Shown piece after piece: positions 48,911-59,147 of a DNA stretch of 64,000 bases. Below the pieces are notes generated by a model. It saw only the letters and a list, made by a program, of their open reading frames with translations, was not told the origin of the DNA and did not search any database. Made by a program: the position numbers and the translations under genes. This DNA is from Stenotrophomonas rhizophila (lineage in GTDB: Bacteria; Pseudomonadota; Gammaproteobacteria; Xanthomonadales; Xanthomonadaceae). The stretch lies in the NCBI RefSeq assembly GCF_003651185.1, contig NZ_RCDC01000007.1, forward strand, positions 124,001 through 188,000, written 5' to 3'. Numbering within the stretch: position 1 is the stretch's first letter; every line of letters begins with the position of its first letter.

Positions 48911-48988
48911 ATGGGCGGTGGTCACCGCGTCATTATCGCGCGCTTACATGTCAATCCGGTAGGCCATCACCGTAGGCGATGGCAACCG

Positions 48989-50767
48989 TCATGCCGTCGC
49001 CAGGCTCGCCTTCTCGATCCAGCGTTCGATACCGCGGCGGTCGCGTGCCTGCAGCAGCTTGGGCGCCATTGCCTGCAGCACCGACAGATCGCTCTCGCGC
49101 ACCGCGCGGCGCACTTCCAGCAGGGTGCCCGGGTGCAGGCTGAATTCCGTCAGGCCCAGGGCCAGCAGCAGGCGGGTCATCAACGGGTCGCCGGCGATCT
49201 CGCCGCAGACCGCCACCGGAATGTTGTACGCCTGGCCGGTGCGCAGGATGTGCGCGAGCAGGCGCACTACCGCCGGGTGCAGCGGCGAGTACAGCTCGCC
49301 GACCGCCTCGTTGTTGCGGTCGGCGGCGAGCAGGTACTGGACCAGATCGTTGGTGCCGATCGAGAGGAAGTCGACCAGATCGATGAAACTCTCCAGCGCG
49401 ATCGCCGCGGCCGGCACTTCGATCATCGCGCCGAACGGGATGTGCTCGGCCACTTCGTGGCCTTCCGCGCGCAGCAGCTCGGCCTGCTTGGCCAGGCGCC
49501 GGCGGACCGCAAGGATTTCCTCGCGGGTGCTCACCATCGGGATCAGGATGCGCAGCTTGCCGTAAGCCGAGGCGCGCAGGATCGCGCGCAGCTGGGTGTC
49601 GGCCACCTTCGGCCGCGCCAGCGACAGGCGCACGCCACGCAGGCCCAGCGCCGGGTTTTCTTCGTTGCTCAGGGTCAGCCCGGTGCGGTCGGCCTTGTCC
49701 GCGCCCAGATCCAGGGTGCGGATGGTGACCGGCCGCCCGCTCATGCCGAGGGCGGCATCGCGGTAGGTTTCGAACTGCTCCTGCTCGTCCGGCAGCTCGT
49801 TGCGCTGCAGGAACAGGAATTCGGTGCGGTACAGGCCCAGCCCGTGCGCGCCCAGCGCATGCGCCTGGGTGACGTCTTCGCTGGACTCGGCATTGGCGAG
49901 CAGGGCGATATCGACGTTGTCGCGGGTGCGGCTGGGTTTGGTGCGCAGGCGCCCGAGTTCGCGCTGCTCGCGCGCGTGCTCGCGCAGGCGCACGCGGTAG
50001 TCACGCAGGTCCTGTGCGTGGGGGTTGATGGTGACCGTGCCATCGCTGCCGTCCATGATCAGCACGTCGCCATCGGCCACCTTCTGCAGCACGTTGGGGA
50101 CGTTGACGATCAACGGCAGGTGCAGGCTGCGCGCCAGGATCGCGCTGTGCGAGAGCGCGCTGCCCCCGGCGGTGACGATGCCGACCACGCCGTGGGCCTG
50201 CAGCTGGGCCAGCTCGGAGGGGGCGATGTTGTCGCAGATCAGGATCTCGCCGGCCATGCCTTTGACGTCCGGCGGGCGCTTCTGCAGGAACGCATGGATG
50301 CGCCCGATCACATGGTCCAGATCGTCCATGCGGCTCTTCAGGTAGGCATCGTCCATGCCATCGAAGACCTTGGCCAGCCGATCGCGCTGCACGCGCAAGG
50401 CGTAGCCGGCGCTGTAGGGGCCACTGCGGATCAGTTCGTCCAGGCCGAACAGCAGCTCGGGGTCATCCAGCAGCAGGGCATGCAGATCGAGGAATTCGCC
50501 GACCTCCTGGTTGAGCGCGCCATGCAGGCGCTGGCGCAGCTCGTGCATTTCGCCACGGGCCGCTTCCACGGCCACGTGCAGGCGCTCCAGCTCAGCCTCG
50601 ATCTTGGCCGGCGCAATGCGCTGCTCGGCCACTTCCAGGGCATGCGGCAGGCGCACCCGGGCACGGCCCAGGGCGTTACCGCGCGAGGCACCGTGGCCGG
50701 ACAACAGCATCGCCCCGGACGCGGTCCGGGCCGGTGCGGAGGATCCCGATCGCGGCTGCCCCCCCAT
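48989..50767 (-). CDS. ptsI: PTS enzyme I (phosphoenolpyruvate-protein phosphotransferase)
   Basis: 592 residues. Takes phosphate from PEP and gives it to HPr. Phospho-His207 in TAGGSALSHSAILARS, PEP-domain motifs GLYRTEFLFLQR, IPFGAMIEVPAAA and FSIGTNDLVQY (here LSIGTNDLVQY), and the active-site Cys in VAVCGEIAGD. It has about 20 extra N-terminal residues; AGGACAACTGAGC before ATG 50767 supports that start. No GAF domain, so it is a plain EI rather than EI-Ntr. Separated from HPr by 2 nt. Confidence 0.95.
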   Translation of the reverse strand: MGGQPRSGSSAPARTASGAMLLSGHGASRGNALGRARVRLPHALEVAEQRIAPAKIEAELERLHVAVEAARGEMHELRQRLHGALNQEVGEFLDLHALLLDDPELLFGLDELIRSGPYSAGYALRVQRDRLAKVFDGMDDAYLKSRMDDLDHVIGRIHAFLQKRPPDVKGMAGEILICDNIAPSELAQLQAHGVVGIVTAGGSALSHSAILARSLHLPLIVNVPNVLQKVADGDVLIMDGSDGTVTINPHAQDLRDYRVRLREHAREQRELGRLRTKPSRTRDNVDIALLANAESSEDVTQAHALGAHGLGLYRTEFLFLQRNELPDEQEQFETYRDAALGMSGRPVTIRTLDLGADKADRTGLTLSNEENPALGLRGVRLSLARPKVADTQLRAILRASAYGKLRILIPMVSTREEILAVRRRLAKQAELLRAEGHEVAEHIPFGAMIEVPAAAIALESFIDLVDFLSIGTNDLVQYLLAADRNNEAVGELYSPLHPAVVRLLAHILRTGQAYNIPVAVCGEIAGDPLMTRLLLALGLTEFSLHPGTLLEVRRAVRESDLSVLQAMAPKLLQARDRRGIERWIEKASLATA

Positions 50768-50769
50768 GC

Positions 50770-51039
50770 TCAGTTGTCCTCGTCGAAACGCCGCTCGAAC
50801 AGGGCGACCACCGCGTCCATCGCGGCGACTTCGTCTTCGCCCTCGATGCGCACGGTGACCGGGGTGCCCTGGCCGGCGGCCAGCAGCATGACGCCCATGA
50901 TGCTCTTGGCATTGATCTCACGGCCTTTGGCGGCCATGGTCACGTTGCAGCGGAAGGGCGCCAGCTCCTGCACCAGCTTGGCAGTGGCGCGGGCATGCAG
51001 GCCCAGGCGGTTGGAAACAGTGAGTTCACGTTCAAGCAT
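50770..51039 (-). CDS. ptsH: Phosphocarrier protein HPr
   Basis: 89 residues. EI-phosphorylated His15 in NRLGLHARAT, and the regulatory Ser46 in NAKSIMGVM, the target of HPr kinase encoded nearby. Start ATG 51039 gives exact HPr numbering; a start at 51057 would add six residues. Overlaps the EIIA-Man gene by 8 nt. Confidence 0.96.
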   Translation of the reverse strand: MLERELTVSNRLGLHARATAKLVQELAPFRCNVTMAAKGREINAKSIMGVMLLAAGQGTPVTVRIEGEDEVAAMDAVVALFERRFDEDN

Positions 51040-51424
51040 CGTCGACAATCGCTCCATTGCGAGTGCCTGCCGCGGCTGTGGCAGGCAGTTGATCCAGTCC
51101 CTGTTCCGGATAATTCATCACTCGCATCAACATCGGCAGGCTCAGCGCCGAAACCCGGCGTGCCGGGGTGCCCAGACGAGCCAGTTGCCCGGCCAGATTG
51201 CTGGGGCTGGCGCCGTACAGGTCGGTCAGGATCAGCACGCCCTGGCCACTGTCCACCCGGCGCAAAGCGGCCGAGGCGAGCGGGAGCAGGACGTCCATAT
51301 CTGCGTCGAACGGTACTTCGAAAGCTTCGGTCTTCAGCGGCAGGTGCCGCAGCAGACGGGTCGCCACGTCCAGCAGGGCCGTGCCGACACCGGGATGAGT
51401 TACGAGGAGAATGCCACAGGTCAT
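51032..51424 (-). CDS. PTS EIIA component, mannose type
   Basis: 130 residues. Phospho-His10 in ILLVTHPGVG and the EIIA-Man fold (GVLILTDLYGASPSNLA). No EIIB, EIIC or EIID lies nearby, so it probably receives phosphate from HPr for regulation only. Conserved between rapZ and ptsH in many proteobacteria. Confidence 0.93.
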   Translation of the reverse strand: MTCGILLVTHPGVGTALLDVATRLLRHLPLKTEAFEVPFDADMDVLLPLASAALRRVDSGQGVLILTDLYGASPSNLAGQLARLGTPARRVSALSLPMLMRVMNYPEQGLDQLPATAAAGTRNGAIVDDA

Positions 51425-51530
51425 TCCCGAACGTTAACAGGTCAACATGAATTGGCGATAGCACGCGTGAAAGACTGCTGTGTTCCGCGGTTCAGCGTGT
51501 CGATGCCGGCCGCCGCCGGCAGTGCCGTTT

Positions 51531-52427
51531 TCAGTCCAGTTCGCGGTGGAAAGTGGCCACTTCCGGCCAGCCCTGGTCACGGGCATGGCGGGCCATGCGC
51601 TCGGCCATGTACACCGAGCGGTGCTTGCCGCCGGTGCAGCCGAAGGCGACGGTGACATAGCTGCGGGTGTCATTGCCCAGCCGCGGCAGCCAGGTATCCA
51701 GGAAATCGACCAGCTGGCCGGCGTAGCGCTGCACATCGGGCTGTTCGTCCAGGTGCTCGCGCACGCCGGCATCGCGGCCGGACAGCGGGCGCAGCTCCGG
51801 GTCCCAATGCGGATTGGGCAGCACGCGCACGTCGAACACGAAGTCCGCTTCGGCCGGCACGCCGCGCTTGTAGGCGAACGATTCGAACAGCAGCGAGAGC
51901 TTGTTGCCGTGGGCCAGCGCGAACTCGGTCACCACCTTGCGGCGCAGCTGGTGCACGTTGAGGTGGCTGGTGTCGATCACCGCATCGGCGGCGGCGCGCA
52001 GCGGCGCGGTGAGTTCGCGCTCGCGGGCGATCGCTTCGGGCAGCGACAGCCCGAGCTGGCTCAGCGGATGCCGGCGGCGGGTGTCGGCGTAGCGCTTGAG
52101 CAGGGTTTCATCGGTGGCATCGAAGAACAGCAGCTGCGCATCCAGGCCGGCCGCCTTGGCATCTTCGCGCCAGTGCGAGAGCTGGGTCAGGTCACTCTGC
52201 GCGCGCACGTCGATGCCGACCGCCAGCCGGCGCGGGGCCTCGCGGCCCGGATCACCGAGCAGGCTGCGCACGAAATCGGGCAGCAGGTCGATCGGCAGAT
52301 TGTCCGAGCAGTAGTAATCGAGATCTTCGAAGGTCTTCAGCGCGACCGTCTTGCCGGACCCGGACAGGCCACTGACGATGATCAGGGTGGCGGCGGTCGG
52401 GGCGGAGGCGGGGGCGGGTGTGGTCAT
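51531..52427 (-). CDS. rapZ: RNase adapter RapZ
   Basis: 298 residues. P-loop GLSGSGKT (20-27), Walker-B-like LLFFDATDE, and the C-terminal [24 protein letters not shown] and [10 protein letters not shown], where the RNA- and glucosamine-6-phosphate-sensing domain lies. In E. coli it targets the GlmZ sRNA to RNase E. Overlaps hprK by 4 nt. Confidence 0.96.
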   Translation of the reverse strand: MTTPAPASAPTAATLIIVSGLSGSGKTVALKTFEDLDYYCSDNLPIDLLPDFVRSLLGDPGREAPRRLAVGIDVRAQSDLTQLSHWREDAKAAGLDAQLLFFDATDETLLKRYADTRRRHPLSQLGLSLPEAIARERELTAPLRAAADAVIDTSHLNVHQLRRKVVTEFALAHGNKLSLLFESFAYKRGVPAEADFVFDVRVLPNPHWDPELRPLSGRDAGVREHLDEQPDVQRYAGQLVDFLDTWLPRLGNDTRSYVTVAFGCTGGKHRSVYMAERMARHARDQGWPEVATFHRELD

Positions 52428-53374
52428 GGCGTGCGGCGTTCCAACATGTTGCTGTGGCGGGCGATGAACATCGCGGCCGGGTCGATGCCCTTGGTCCGCA
52501 GGATGTGCAGGCGCGTGGCGGCTTCGGTCAGCACGGCCAGGTTGCGGCCGGGCATCACCGGCAGGGTGATCAGCGGCACATCCAGGTCCAGCACGTGGCG
52601 GGTACCCGAGTCGCCGGTCAGGCGTTCATAGCCGTAGGGGGTGGGTTCGGTCATCGGCTTGGTCAGGTGGACGATCAGCCGAAGGTACTTGTTCTTCTTT
52701 ACCGCCGTGTCACCGAACATCTCGCGCACGTTGAGCACGCCCAGGCCGCGGACTTCCAGCAGGTCCTGCAGCAGCTCCGGGCAGGTGCCGTCGAGCACGT
52801 CCGGGGCGATCTGGGTGAACTCGGGGGCATCGTCGGCGACCAGGCGGTGGCCACGGCTGAGCAGCTCCAGCGCCAGCTCGCTCTTGCCCGAGCCGGCTTC
52901 CCCGGTGATCAGCACGCCGATGGAATAGATCTCCATGAATACGCCATGCAGGATCACCCGCGGCGCCAGCGTGCGCGCCAGGTGGTAGGACAGGTGGTTG
53001 AGCAGTTCGTGGCCGCGTTTGGGTGAAATCCACAGCGGGGTCTGCGATTCGTCCGCGGCGGCGCGCAGGTCTTCCGGGCAGGACTGGTTGCGGGTGATCA
53101 CCAGCGCCAGCGGATGGGACTGCATGATCCGCTCGATGGTCTCCCAGCGCTGGCGTGAGTCCAGCGAGTCCAGCCAGGACAGTTCCTCCGTCCCCAGGAT
53201 CTGCACTTTGTTGGGGTAGATCGCGTTGAGGTAGCCGGCCAGCGAGGGGCGGCGAGAGACCTTGTTGCCGGCCTCCAGCTCACGGCGCTCGCCCTGCTGG
53301 CCGGCGACCCAGCGCAGGCTCAGGCGGTCACGCTGCTGTTCGAACAGTTCGCGCGCGGTGATGCTGGTATTCAT
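52424..53374 (-). CDS. hprK: HPr kinase/phosphorylase
   Basis: 316 residues. Catalytic His143 in [10 protein letters not shown], Walker A GEAGSGKS (158-165), and the HprK signature [16 protein letters not shown]. Adds or removes phosphate on Ser46 of HPr according to energy state. In proteobacteria with incomplete PTS it links carbon status to regulation. Overlaps ptsN by 4 nt. Confidence 0.96.
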   Translation of the reverse strand: MNTSITARELFEQQRDRLSLRWVAGQQGERRELEAGNKVSRRPSLAGYLNAIYPNKVQILGTEELSWLDSLDSRQRWETIERIMQSHPLALVITRNQSCPEDLRAAADESQTPLWISPKRGHELLNHLSYHLARTLAPRVILHGVFMEIYSIGVLITGEAGSGKSELALELLSRGHRLVADDAPEFTQIAPDVLDGTCPELLQDLLEVRGLGVLNVREMFGDTAVKKNKYLRLIVHLTKPMTEPTPYGYERLTGDSGTRHVLDLDVPLITLPVMPGRNLAVLTEAATRLHILRTKGIDPAAMFIARHSNMLERRTP

Positions 53375-53823
53375 GCGGCACTCGCCGGCGGGGGGAATTC
53401 GATGACCCGGCGAAGCTCGTCGCCGTCGCGCGCTTCGCGCAGCGCCTGGCGGATGGCCGGCTCGGAGAACAGCTCGGCCAGCTCGGAGAGCAGCATCAGG
53501 TGTTGATGGGTGTAGTGCGCAGGGACGGCAATCGCGAAAACCAGGTCGACCGGTTCATCGCCGCCGAATTCCACCGGCGATTCCAGCCGCAGCAGGGCAC
53601 CGCGGGGGCGTTCAAGCAGGGGGGCACGGCCGTGTGGAATGGCGATGCCGTGGCCGATGGCGGTGCTGCCCAGCGTCTCGCGCTGGCACAGGTTCTGGTA
53701 AAGCAGCTCGGCGTTGGCTTCGCGGCAGGCCAGCAGACGGGCTGCGGCCTTCAGCACGCTGTCGCGATCGGCGGCCGGCAGCACTTGCGTGCGGACGGCC
53801 GCCAGAAGATCAGTCAGAGGCAT
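53371..53823 (-). CDS. ptsN: PTS EIIA-Ntr protein
   Basis: 150 residues. Phospho-His64 in [13 protein letters not shown] and the IIA fold ([28 protein letters not shown]). Receives phosphate through HPr and regulates K+ transport, nitrogen and envelope functions; cotranscription near rpoN is the classical arrangement. Confidence 0.95.
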   Translation of the reverse strand: MPLTDLLAAVRTQVLPAADRDSVLKAAARLLACREANAELLYQNLCQRETLGSTAIGHGIAIPHGRAPLLERPRGALLRLESPVEFGGDEPVDLVFAIAVPAHYTHQHLMLLSELAELFSEPAIRQALREARDGDELRRVIEFPPPASAA

Positions 53824-53844
53824 GTCGGGGTGGAAACGAGGGCA

Positions 53845-54171
53845 TCAGCCCTCATTGTCGCCCACCGGCAGCGGTTGCGGTGCGTGCTGCTGCTTTTTCT
53901 CTTTGTGCTTGATGACCAGGCGGTCGAGCTTGTCGGCCAGGATGTCGATCGCGGCATACATGGTGGGGCCGCTGGCGTCCGCGTGCAGAGTCTGCCCGGG
54001 AACATTCACACTCGCATCGGCATGGTGCTCCGGCTTGCGGATCGACAGTTGCACGCGAACCTCGCAGTGCTGGTCGAAGTGCTTCCTCAGCCGTTCCAGC
54101 TTGGTCTCCACGTACTCGTTCAGAGCCGGGGTGATCTCAAGGTGGTCCTTGCCAAACGTCTCGATGTGCAT
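53845..54171 (-). CDS. hpf: Ribosome hibernation-promoting factor, short form
   Basis: 108 residues. HPF/YfiA domain: EITPALNEYVETKLERLRKHF, CEVRVQLSI, and the basic helix DKLDRLVIKHKEKK that contacts 16S rRNA. Lacks the C-terminal dimerisation domain of long HPF. Between rpoN and ptsN as in E. coli. Confidence 0.95.
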   Translation of the reverse strand: MHIETFGKDHLEITPALNEYVETKLERLRKHFDQHCEVRVQLSIRKPEHHADASVNVPGQTLHADASGPTMYAAIDILADKLDRLVIKHKEKKQQHAPQPLPVGDNEG

Positions 54172-54229
54172 CGGGTTTCTCCTTTGTTCGGATGTGCCAA
54201 TGAACCTTCCCGCCGGGCGCGGTGGAGCG

Positions 54230-55669
54230 TCAGACGATTCTTACCCTTTCGTGCGAGGCGGAAATGTTCATGGCTTCACGATACTTCGCCACGGTGCGTC
54301 GCGCCACCGGTATTCCCGAGGTTTTGAGCAGGTCAGCCAGCTTGGCGTCAGAAAGCGGCTTGCGCGGGTTCTCGTCATCGATCAGCCGGCGCAGCATCGC
54401 CTGGATGGCGGTGCTGGAGGCTTCGCCGCCGCTGTCGGTATCGATGCCGGAGGCGAAGAACGCGCGCAGCGGCAGGGTGCCGCGCGGGGTGCGCACGTAC
54501 TTGCGGGCGATCGCGCGTGAAATGGTGGATTCGTGCAGGCCGAGCTCACCGGCCACTTCACGCAGGGTCAGTGGGCGCAGCGCCTGTTCGCCGAACTCCA
54601 GGAAGGCGGCCTGCTGGTCGAGCAGGCAGCGCATCACCCGCAGCAGGGTCTCGCCGCGGGCCTCCAGGCCCTTGAGCAGCCAGCGTGCTTCCTGCAGGTG
54701 GGCGCGCATGTAGCCGGCGTCGGCCTCCCCGCAGCGGCGGATCAGCTGCTCGTAGCCGCGGTGGATGACAACCTTGGGCCCGGCATGGCCGGCCAGGGCG
54801 GCACGCCAGACGCCGTTCTGGCGCCAGACCACGCAGTCGGGCACCACATAGCTGTCGTGGGAGAGCTCGCCGATCTGGGCGCCCGGGCGCGGGTCCAGCG
54901 AGCGCAGCAGCTGCACCGCGACCTCGACCTCGGCCAGTGGCTCGCGCAGCTCGTGGGCGATGCCGGCCACACCGCTGCGAGGCAGGCGCTCCAGCGGGCC
55001 ATCGGCGATGCGCCGGGCCAGCGCCAGTCCCGGGGTCTGCGCGGGCAGTACCAGCAACTGCAGGTCCAGGCATTCGCCCAGGGAGCGCGCACCGACCCCG
55101 ACCGGGTCGAAGCGCTGGATCTGGTGCAGCACGGTGAGGATTTCAGCCTCGTCGGCCTGGATGGCCGGGCGCAGGGTCTCGGCGATGGTCGCCAAGGGCT
55201 CGCGCAGGTAACCGTCTTCTTCGAAGGCATCGATCAGGGCCGCGCCGATGCTGCGGTCACGGGCCGACAGGTGCGACAGATGCAGCTGCCAGAGCAGATG
55301 GTCAGCCAACGATTCGGTCTCGGCCACGCGTTCGGCGGCGCTGCCGTTGTCGTCATCGTCGAAGGAGCCGCCACTGCTGCCGCTGGTCCAGTCGCCTTCG
55401 CCGGGCGACCAGTCATCGCTCGCCGAGACCTGATGCTCGCCATCGGCATGGGTATCGGTGGGGGCGGGCGGGGGCGTGTCCTCGCCGGGACTGGCCTCGA
55501 GCGCCGGTTCAGCGTTCTCGGCCCAGTCCAGCAGCGGGTTGGTCTCCACCGCCTCGTTGATTTCCAGCTCCAGCTCGGCGCTGGACATCTGCAACAGCTT
55601 GATCGCCTGACGCAGCTGCGGCGTCATGACCAGGTGTTGCCCCATCGATGTCTGCAGCCGTGCTTTCAT
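54230..55669 (-). CDS. rpoN: RNA polymerase sigma-54 factor
   Basis: 479 residues. Region I Gln/Leu-rich (TPQLRQAIKLLQMSSAELE), acidic region II (about 60-120), core-binding domain, and the RpoN box ARRTVAKYRE (456-465) that reads the -24 element. Directs enhancer-dependent transcription of nitrogen, flagellar and pilus genes. Gene order lptB-rpoN-hpf-ptsN is conserved. Confidence 0.97.
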   Translation of the reverse strand: MKARLQTSMGQHLVMTPQLRQAIKLLQMSSAELELEINEAVETNPLLDWAENAEPALEASPGEDTPPPAPTDTHADGEHQVSASDDWSPGEGDWTSGSSGGSFDDDDNGSAAERVAETESLADHLLWQLHLSHLSARDRSIGAALIDAFEEDGYLREPLATIAETLRPAIQADEAEILTVLHQIQRFDPVGVGARSLGECLDLQLLVLPAQTPGLALARRIADGPLERLPRSGVAGIAHELREPLAEVEVAVQLLRSLDPRPGAQIGELSHDSYVVPDCVVWRQNGVWRAALAGHAGPKVVIHRGYEQLIRRCGEADAGYMRAHLQEARWLLKGLEARGETLLRVMRCLLDQQAAFLEFGEQALRPLTLREVAGELGLHESTISRAIARKYVRTPRGTLPLRAFFASGIDTDSGGEASSTAIQAMLRRLIDDENPRKPLSDAKLADLLKTSGIPVARRTVAKYREAMNISASHERVRIV

Positions 55670-55711
55670 GCCTGTGCCGAACGGAAGGAAGGCGTTGCGG
55701 CGGCCGCTGGA

Positions 55712-56430
<719 letters not shown>

Positions 56431-56431
<1 letters not shown>

Positions 56432-56994
56432 TACTTCTTGCTCCCGGCGGCGGGCTTGGCCGCAGGCGCCGCCGGCTTGGCGGCCGGGGTGGCCGGTGCT
56501 GCGCCCTTGGCCTTGGGCTGGATCACCGTGCGCACGCGCGTGCCGTCACCACCGCTCTGCATGTTGCCGGTGCGCGTGTTGTAGGTCATCTTCTGGCCGC
56601 TGTTGGTGCCGCGCGGCGACTCGACCTTGTAGTTGCCGGTGAGGATGATCACTTCGCTGTTGACGTTGTAATCCATGTTGTCGGCCCAGGCATTCATCTT
56701 GGAGCCGTCATCCATTTCCTGTTCCAGCGTGGCCTGCTTGCCGGTCAGCACGACGCGTTCGATATCGCCGTTCTTGCGGAACAGATCGGCGTTGGCGGCG
56801 TGGATCACCAGGGTGCCCTGGGTGATCACCACGTTGCCGGTGAACGTGCACTTGCCCGCATCATCGGTCAGGTTGCAGTCGTTGCTGTTGGATTCCAGAT
56901 TCATCGGCTGGTTGCGGTCGGATGACTTGGCCAGCGCCATGCCGGGCAGCAGCAGGGCGAGCAGCGCGAGCTTAGCGGGCAGCGTTCGGTTCAT
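56431..56994 (-). CDS. lptA: LPS transport periplasmic protein LptA
   Basis: 187 residues. Signal peptide (about 1-22), OstA/LptA beta-jellyroll domain with [20 protein letters not shown] and a Pro/Ala/Lys-rich tail (from about 160). Forms the periplasmic bridge with LptC and LptD. Two Cys residues (near 40 and 48) could form a disulfide. Overlaps lptC by 23 nt. Confidence 0.94.
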
Positions 56995-57538
56995 AGCGGG
57001 TCTTGACCTGTGAAAGGAGTTTGTACTGCCGGGTTTTCATGTCGGCTTCGAAGCCGACCCCTGTCTGCGACAGGCCCGGGCGGGTCATGGTGACCCGGGC
57101 ATCGGTCTTGGCACGGTTCTCTTTCGGGAACACGTCCAGGTGATCGGTGCGGAAGGTGGTGGGTGGTGCACCGGCGACCTTGGGGCTGTCGCCGCTGACG
57201 TTGCCGATGAGCTTGAGCTGGTCGCCCTTGGCGCTGACCCAGCCGCTGTCGCCACGCATTTCCCAGTGATTGCCGTCCTGGTCGGGCAGCAGGAACACCG
57301 GTGTGGTCAGGGTCATCGTTTCATCGCTGCGCGCACGCTCCAGCAGCGGGGCGCGCAGGGTGGTGGATTCCTTGCCCTGTTCGTCCAACGCCACGATCTG
57401 GAAATCATGCAGCACGTAATCCTTGGTGGCATCCTCGCCTTCGGCCGCGGGGGCCTTGTCGCGATGGTGCAGGGCCAGCCAGCCGGTCAGCAGTGCGGCG
57501 ACCAGCAGCAGGCCCCCGATGGCGGTACGTACGTTCAT
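56972..57538 (-). CDS. lptC: LPS export protein LptC
   Basis: 188 residues. One N-terminal membrane helix (about 6-23) and a periplasmic LptC jellyroll (VLHDFQIVALDEQGKESTTL, FRTDHLDVFP, TRPGLSQTGVGFEAD). Takes LPS from LptBFG to LptA. ATG 57538 overlaps the kdsC stop (ATGA). Confidence 0.93.
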   Translation of the reverse strand: MNVRTAIGGLLLVAALLTGWLALHHRDKAPAAEGEDATKDYVLHDFQIVALDEQGKESTTLRAPLLERARSDETMTLTTPVFLLPDQDGNHWEMRGDSGWVSAKGDQLKLIGNVSGDSPKVAGAPPTTFRTDHLDVFPKENRAKTDARVTMTRPGLSQTGVGFEADMKTRQYKLLSQVKTRYEPNAAR

Positions 57539-58083
57539 GCGCCGAACCTCTCCAGCACCGCATCCACATGTCCCTGCGCGGCCAGCAGCACGTCGCACAG
57601 CTCCCGCGCCGCGCCCTTGCCGCCGTCACTGCGGGTCTGCCAGTGCACACGCTCGGCGATCCAGGGGTGGGCATTGGCCGGCGCAACCGCCAGGCCGACC
57701 GCGCACAGCGGGCCGAGATCGGGCAGGTCGTCACCCATGAAGGCCACCTGGTCCAGTCCGATGCCGTGCTGCTCGCACAGCGCCTTGACGCTGGCCAGCT
57801 TGTCGCCAACCGCGATCTGGGTATCGATGCCCAGGTCCGCGCCACGCTTGAGCGCGGATTGGCTGTTGCGTGCGGTGATCAGCACCGGGTGGATACCGTG
57901 GTGTTGCAGCAGTTTCAGGCCGAGTCCGTCCTGCACGTAATACGCCTTGCTCTCGTTGCCGTCCTTGTCGTAGTAGAGCCGACCGTCGGTGAGCGTGCCG
58001 TCCACGTCGAAGCAGGCCAGCCGGATACGGCCGGCGGCGGCATGCAGGTGGGACGGGAAACCGGGCAACGGGGAGTAGGGCAT
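57535..58083 (-). CDS. kdsC: 3-deoxy-D-manno-octulosonate 8-phosphate phosphatase
   Basis: 182 residues. HAD phosphatase with FDVDGTLTDG (Asp26, Asp28), LITARNSQ, and GDDLPDL for Mg2+. Removes phosphate from Kdo-8-P in LPS core synthesis. Works after kdsD and KdsA. Standard small tetrameric form without cap domain. Confidence 0.95.
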   Translation of the reverse strand: MPYSPLPGFPSHLHAAAGRIRLACFDVDGTLTDGRLYYDKDGNESKAYYVQDGLGLKLLQHHGIHPVLITARNSQSALKRGADLGIDTQIAVGDKLASVKALCEQHGIGLDQVAFMGDDLPDLGPLCAVGLAVAPANAHPWIAERVHWQTRSDGGKGAARELCDVLLAAQGHVDAVLERFGA

Positions 58084-58125
58084 CGTCTGGGGCAGCTCAA
58101 CTGAATGGAGGAAGGCAACTGTGGT

Positions 58126-59127
58126 TTAAACCACCCGGGCCCGCAACAGGTCATGAATGTTGAGCGCGCCGACGAGATGTCCTTCGGCATCGACCACCAT
58201 CAAGCCATTGATCTTGTGGGCTTCCATCAGCTGCGCCGCTTCGGCCGCGAGCTGATCGGCACCGATGGTGCGCGGGCCATGGGTCATCACATCGGCGATC
58301 CGCGCGCTGCGCACGTCCAGATCGGTATCCAGGGCGCGGCGCAGATCGCCGTCGGTGAACAGACCGATCAGGTGGTTGTCGGCATCCACGACGGCGGTCA
58401 TGCCTAGGCGCTTGCGGCTCATCTCCACCAGGGCCTCGCTCAGGCTGGCGTTGACATCCACGCGCGGCAGTTCATCGCCGCTGTGCATCACATCGGTGAT
58501 GTGCAGCAGCAGGCGGCGGCCCAGGCTGCCGGCCGGGTGCGAACGGGCGAAATCGTCGGCGGTGAAGCCGCGGGCATCGAGCAGGGCCACGGCCAGTGCG
58601 TCGCCCATGGCCAACGAGGCGGTGGTGCTGGAGGTCGGGGCCAGCGCCAGCGGGCAGGCCTCGGCCGGCACGCTGACATCCAAATGAACGTCGGCGGCGG
58701 TGGCCAGGCTGGACTGCGGGCGGCCGGTCATGGCGATCAGGCGGTTGCCCTGGCGCTTGAGCACCGGCAGCAGCATCAGCAGCTCATCGGACTCACCTGA
58801 ATAGGACAGCGCCAGCACCACGTCGGCCTCGGTGATCATGCCCAGATCGCCATGCCCGGCTTCACCGGGGTGCACGTAGAAGGCCGGGGTGCCGGTCGAG
58901 GCCAGGGTGGCGGCGATCTTGCGGGCGACATGGCCGGACTTGCCCATGCCGGTGGCGACCACGCGGCCCTTGCTCTGCAGGACCAGCTGGCAGGCCTGGC
59001 TGAACGCTTCGCCCAGCCGCTCGGCGACCGCGCCCAGCGCATCGCGCTCGATCTCGAACACGCGGCGGCCGCTGGCGACCAGTGCCGCAGCGTCGGCCGG
59101 ATGGGGGAGTTGGGGCGAGACAGCCAT
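58126..59127 (-). CDS. kdsD: Arabinose-5-phosphate isomerase
   Basis: 333 residues. SIS domain (about 30-200: TGMGKSGHVARKIAATLAST, HPGEAGHGDLGM, LALSYSGESDE, TSSTTASLAMGDALA) plus two CBS domains (210-333). Converts ribulose-5-P to arabinose-5-P for Kdo. Start ATG 59127; a start at 59163 would overlap the divergent promoter region. Confidence 0.95.
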   Translation of the reverse strand: MAVSPQLPHPADAAALVASGRRVFEIERDALGAVAERLGEAFSQACQLVLQSKGRVVATGMGKSGHVARKIAATLASTGTPAFYVHPGEAGHGDLGMITEADVVLALSYSGESDELLMLLPVLKRQGNRLIAMTGRPQSSLATAADVHLDVSVPAEACPLALAPTSSTTASLAMGDALAVALLDARGFTADDFARSHPAGSLGRRLLLHITDVMHSGDELPRVDVNASLSEALVEMSRKRLGMTAVVDADNHLIGLFTDGDLRRALDTDLDVRSARIADVMTHGPRTIGADQLAAEAAQLMEAHKINGLMVVDAEGHLVGALNIHDLLRARVV

Positions 59128-59147
59128 GCGAGCGCCACGTGGAAGAG

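Noticed and set aside
48932..48954. TTGACA and GATAAT on the minus strand as an mgtE promoter
   Set aside because: The spacer is only 11 nt, too short for sigma-70; one of the two is likely fortuitous.
48963..48983. GCCATC/GATGGC hairpin just after ptsI as terminator
   Set aside because: Short stem and no T tract; the hairpin closer to mgtE is much better.
47465..51655. A 1396-codon open frame on the + strand across mgtE, ptsI, ptsH and the EIIA-Man gene
   Set aside because: It is antisense to five well-supported genes and its product is rich in Gln, His, Arg and Gly without domains, as expected from the reverse of high-GC coding DNA.
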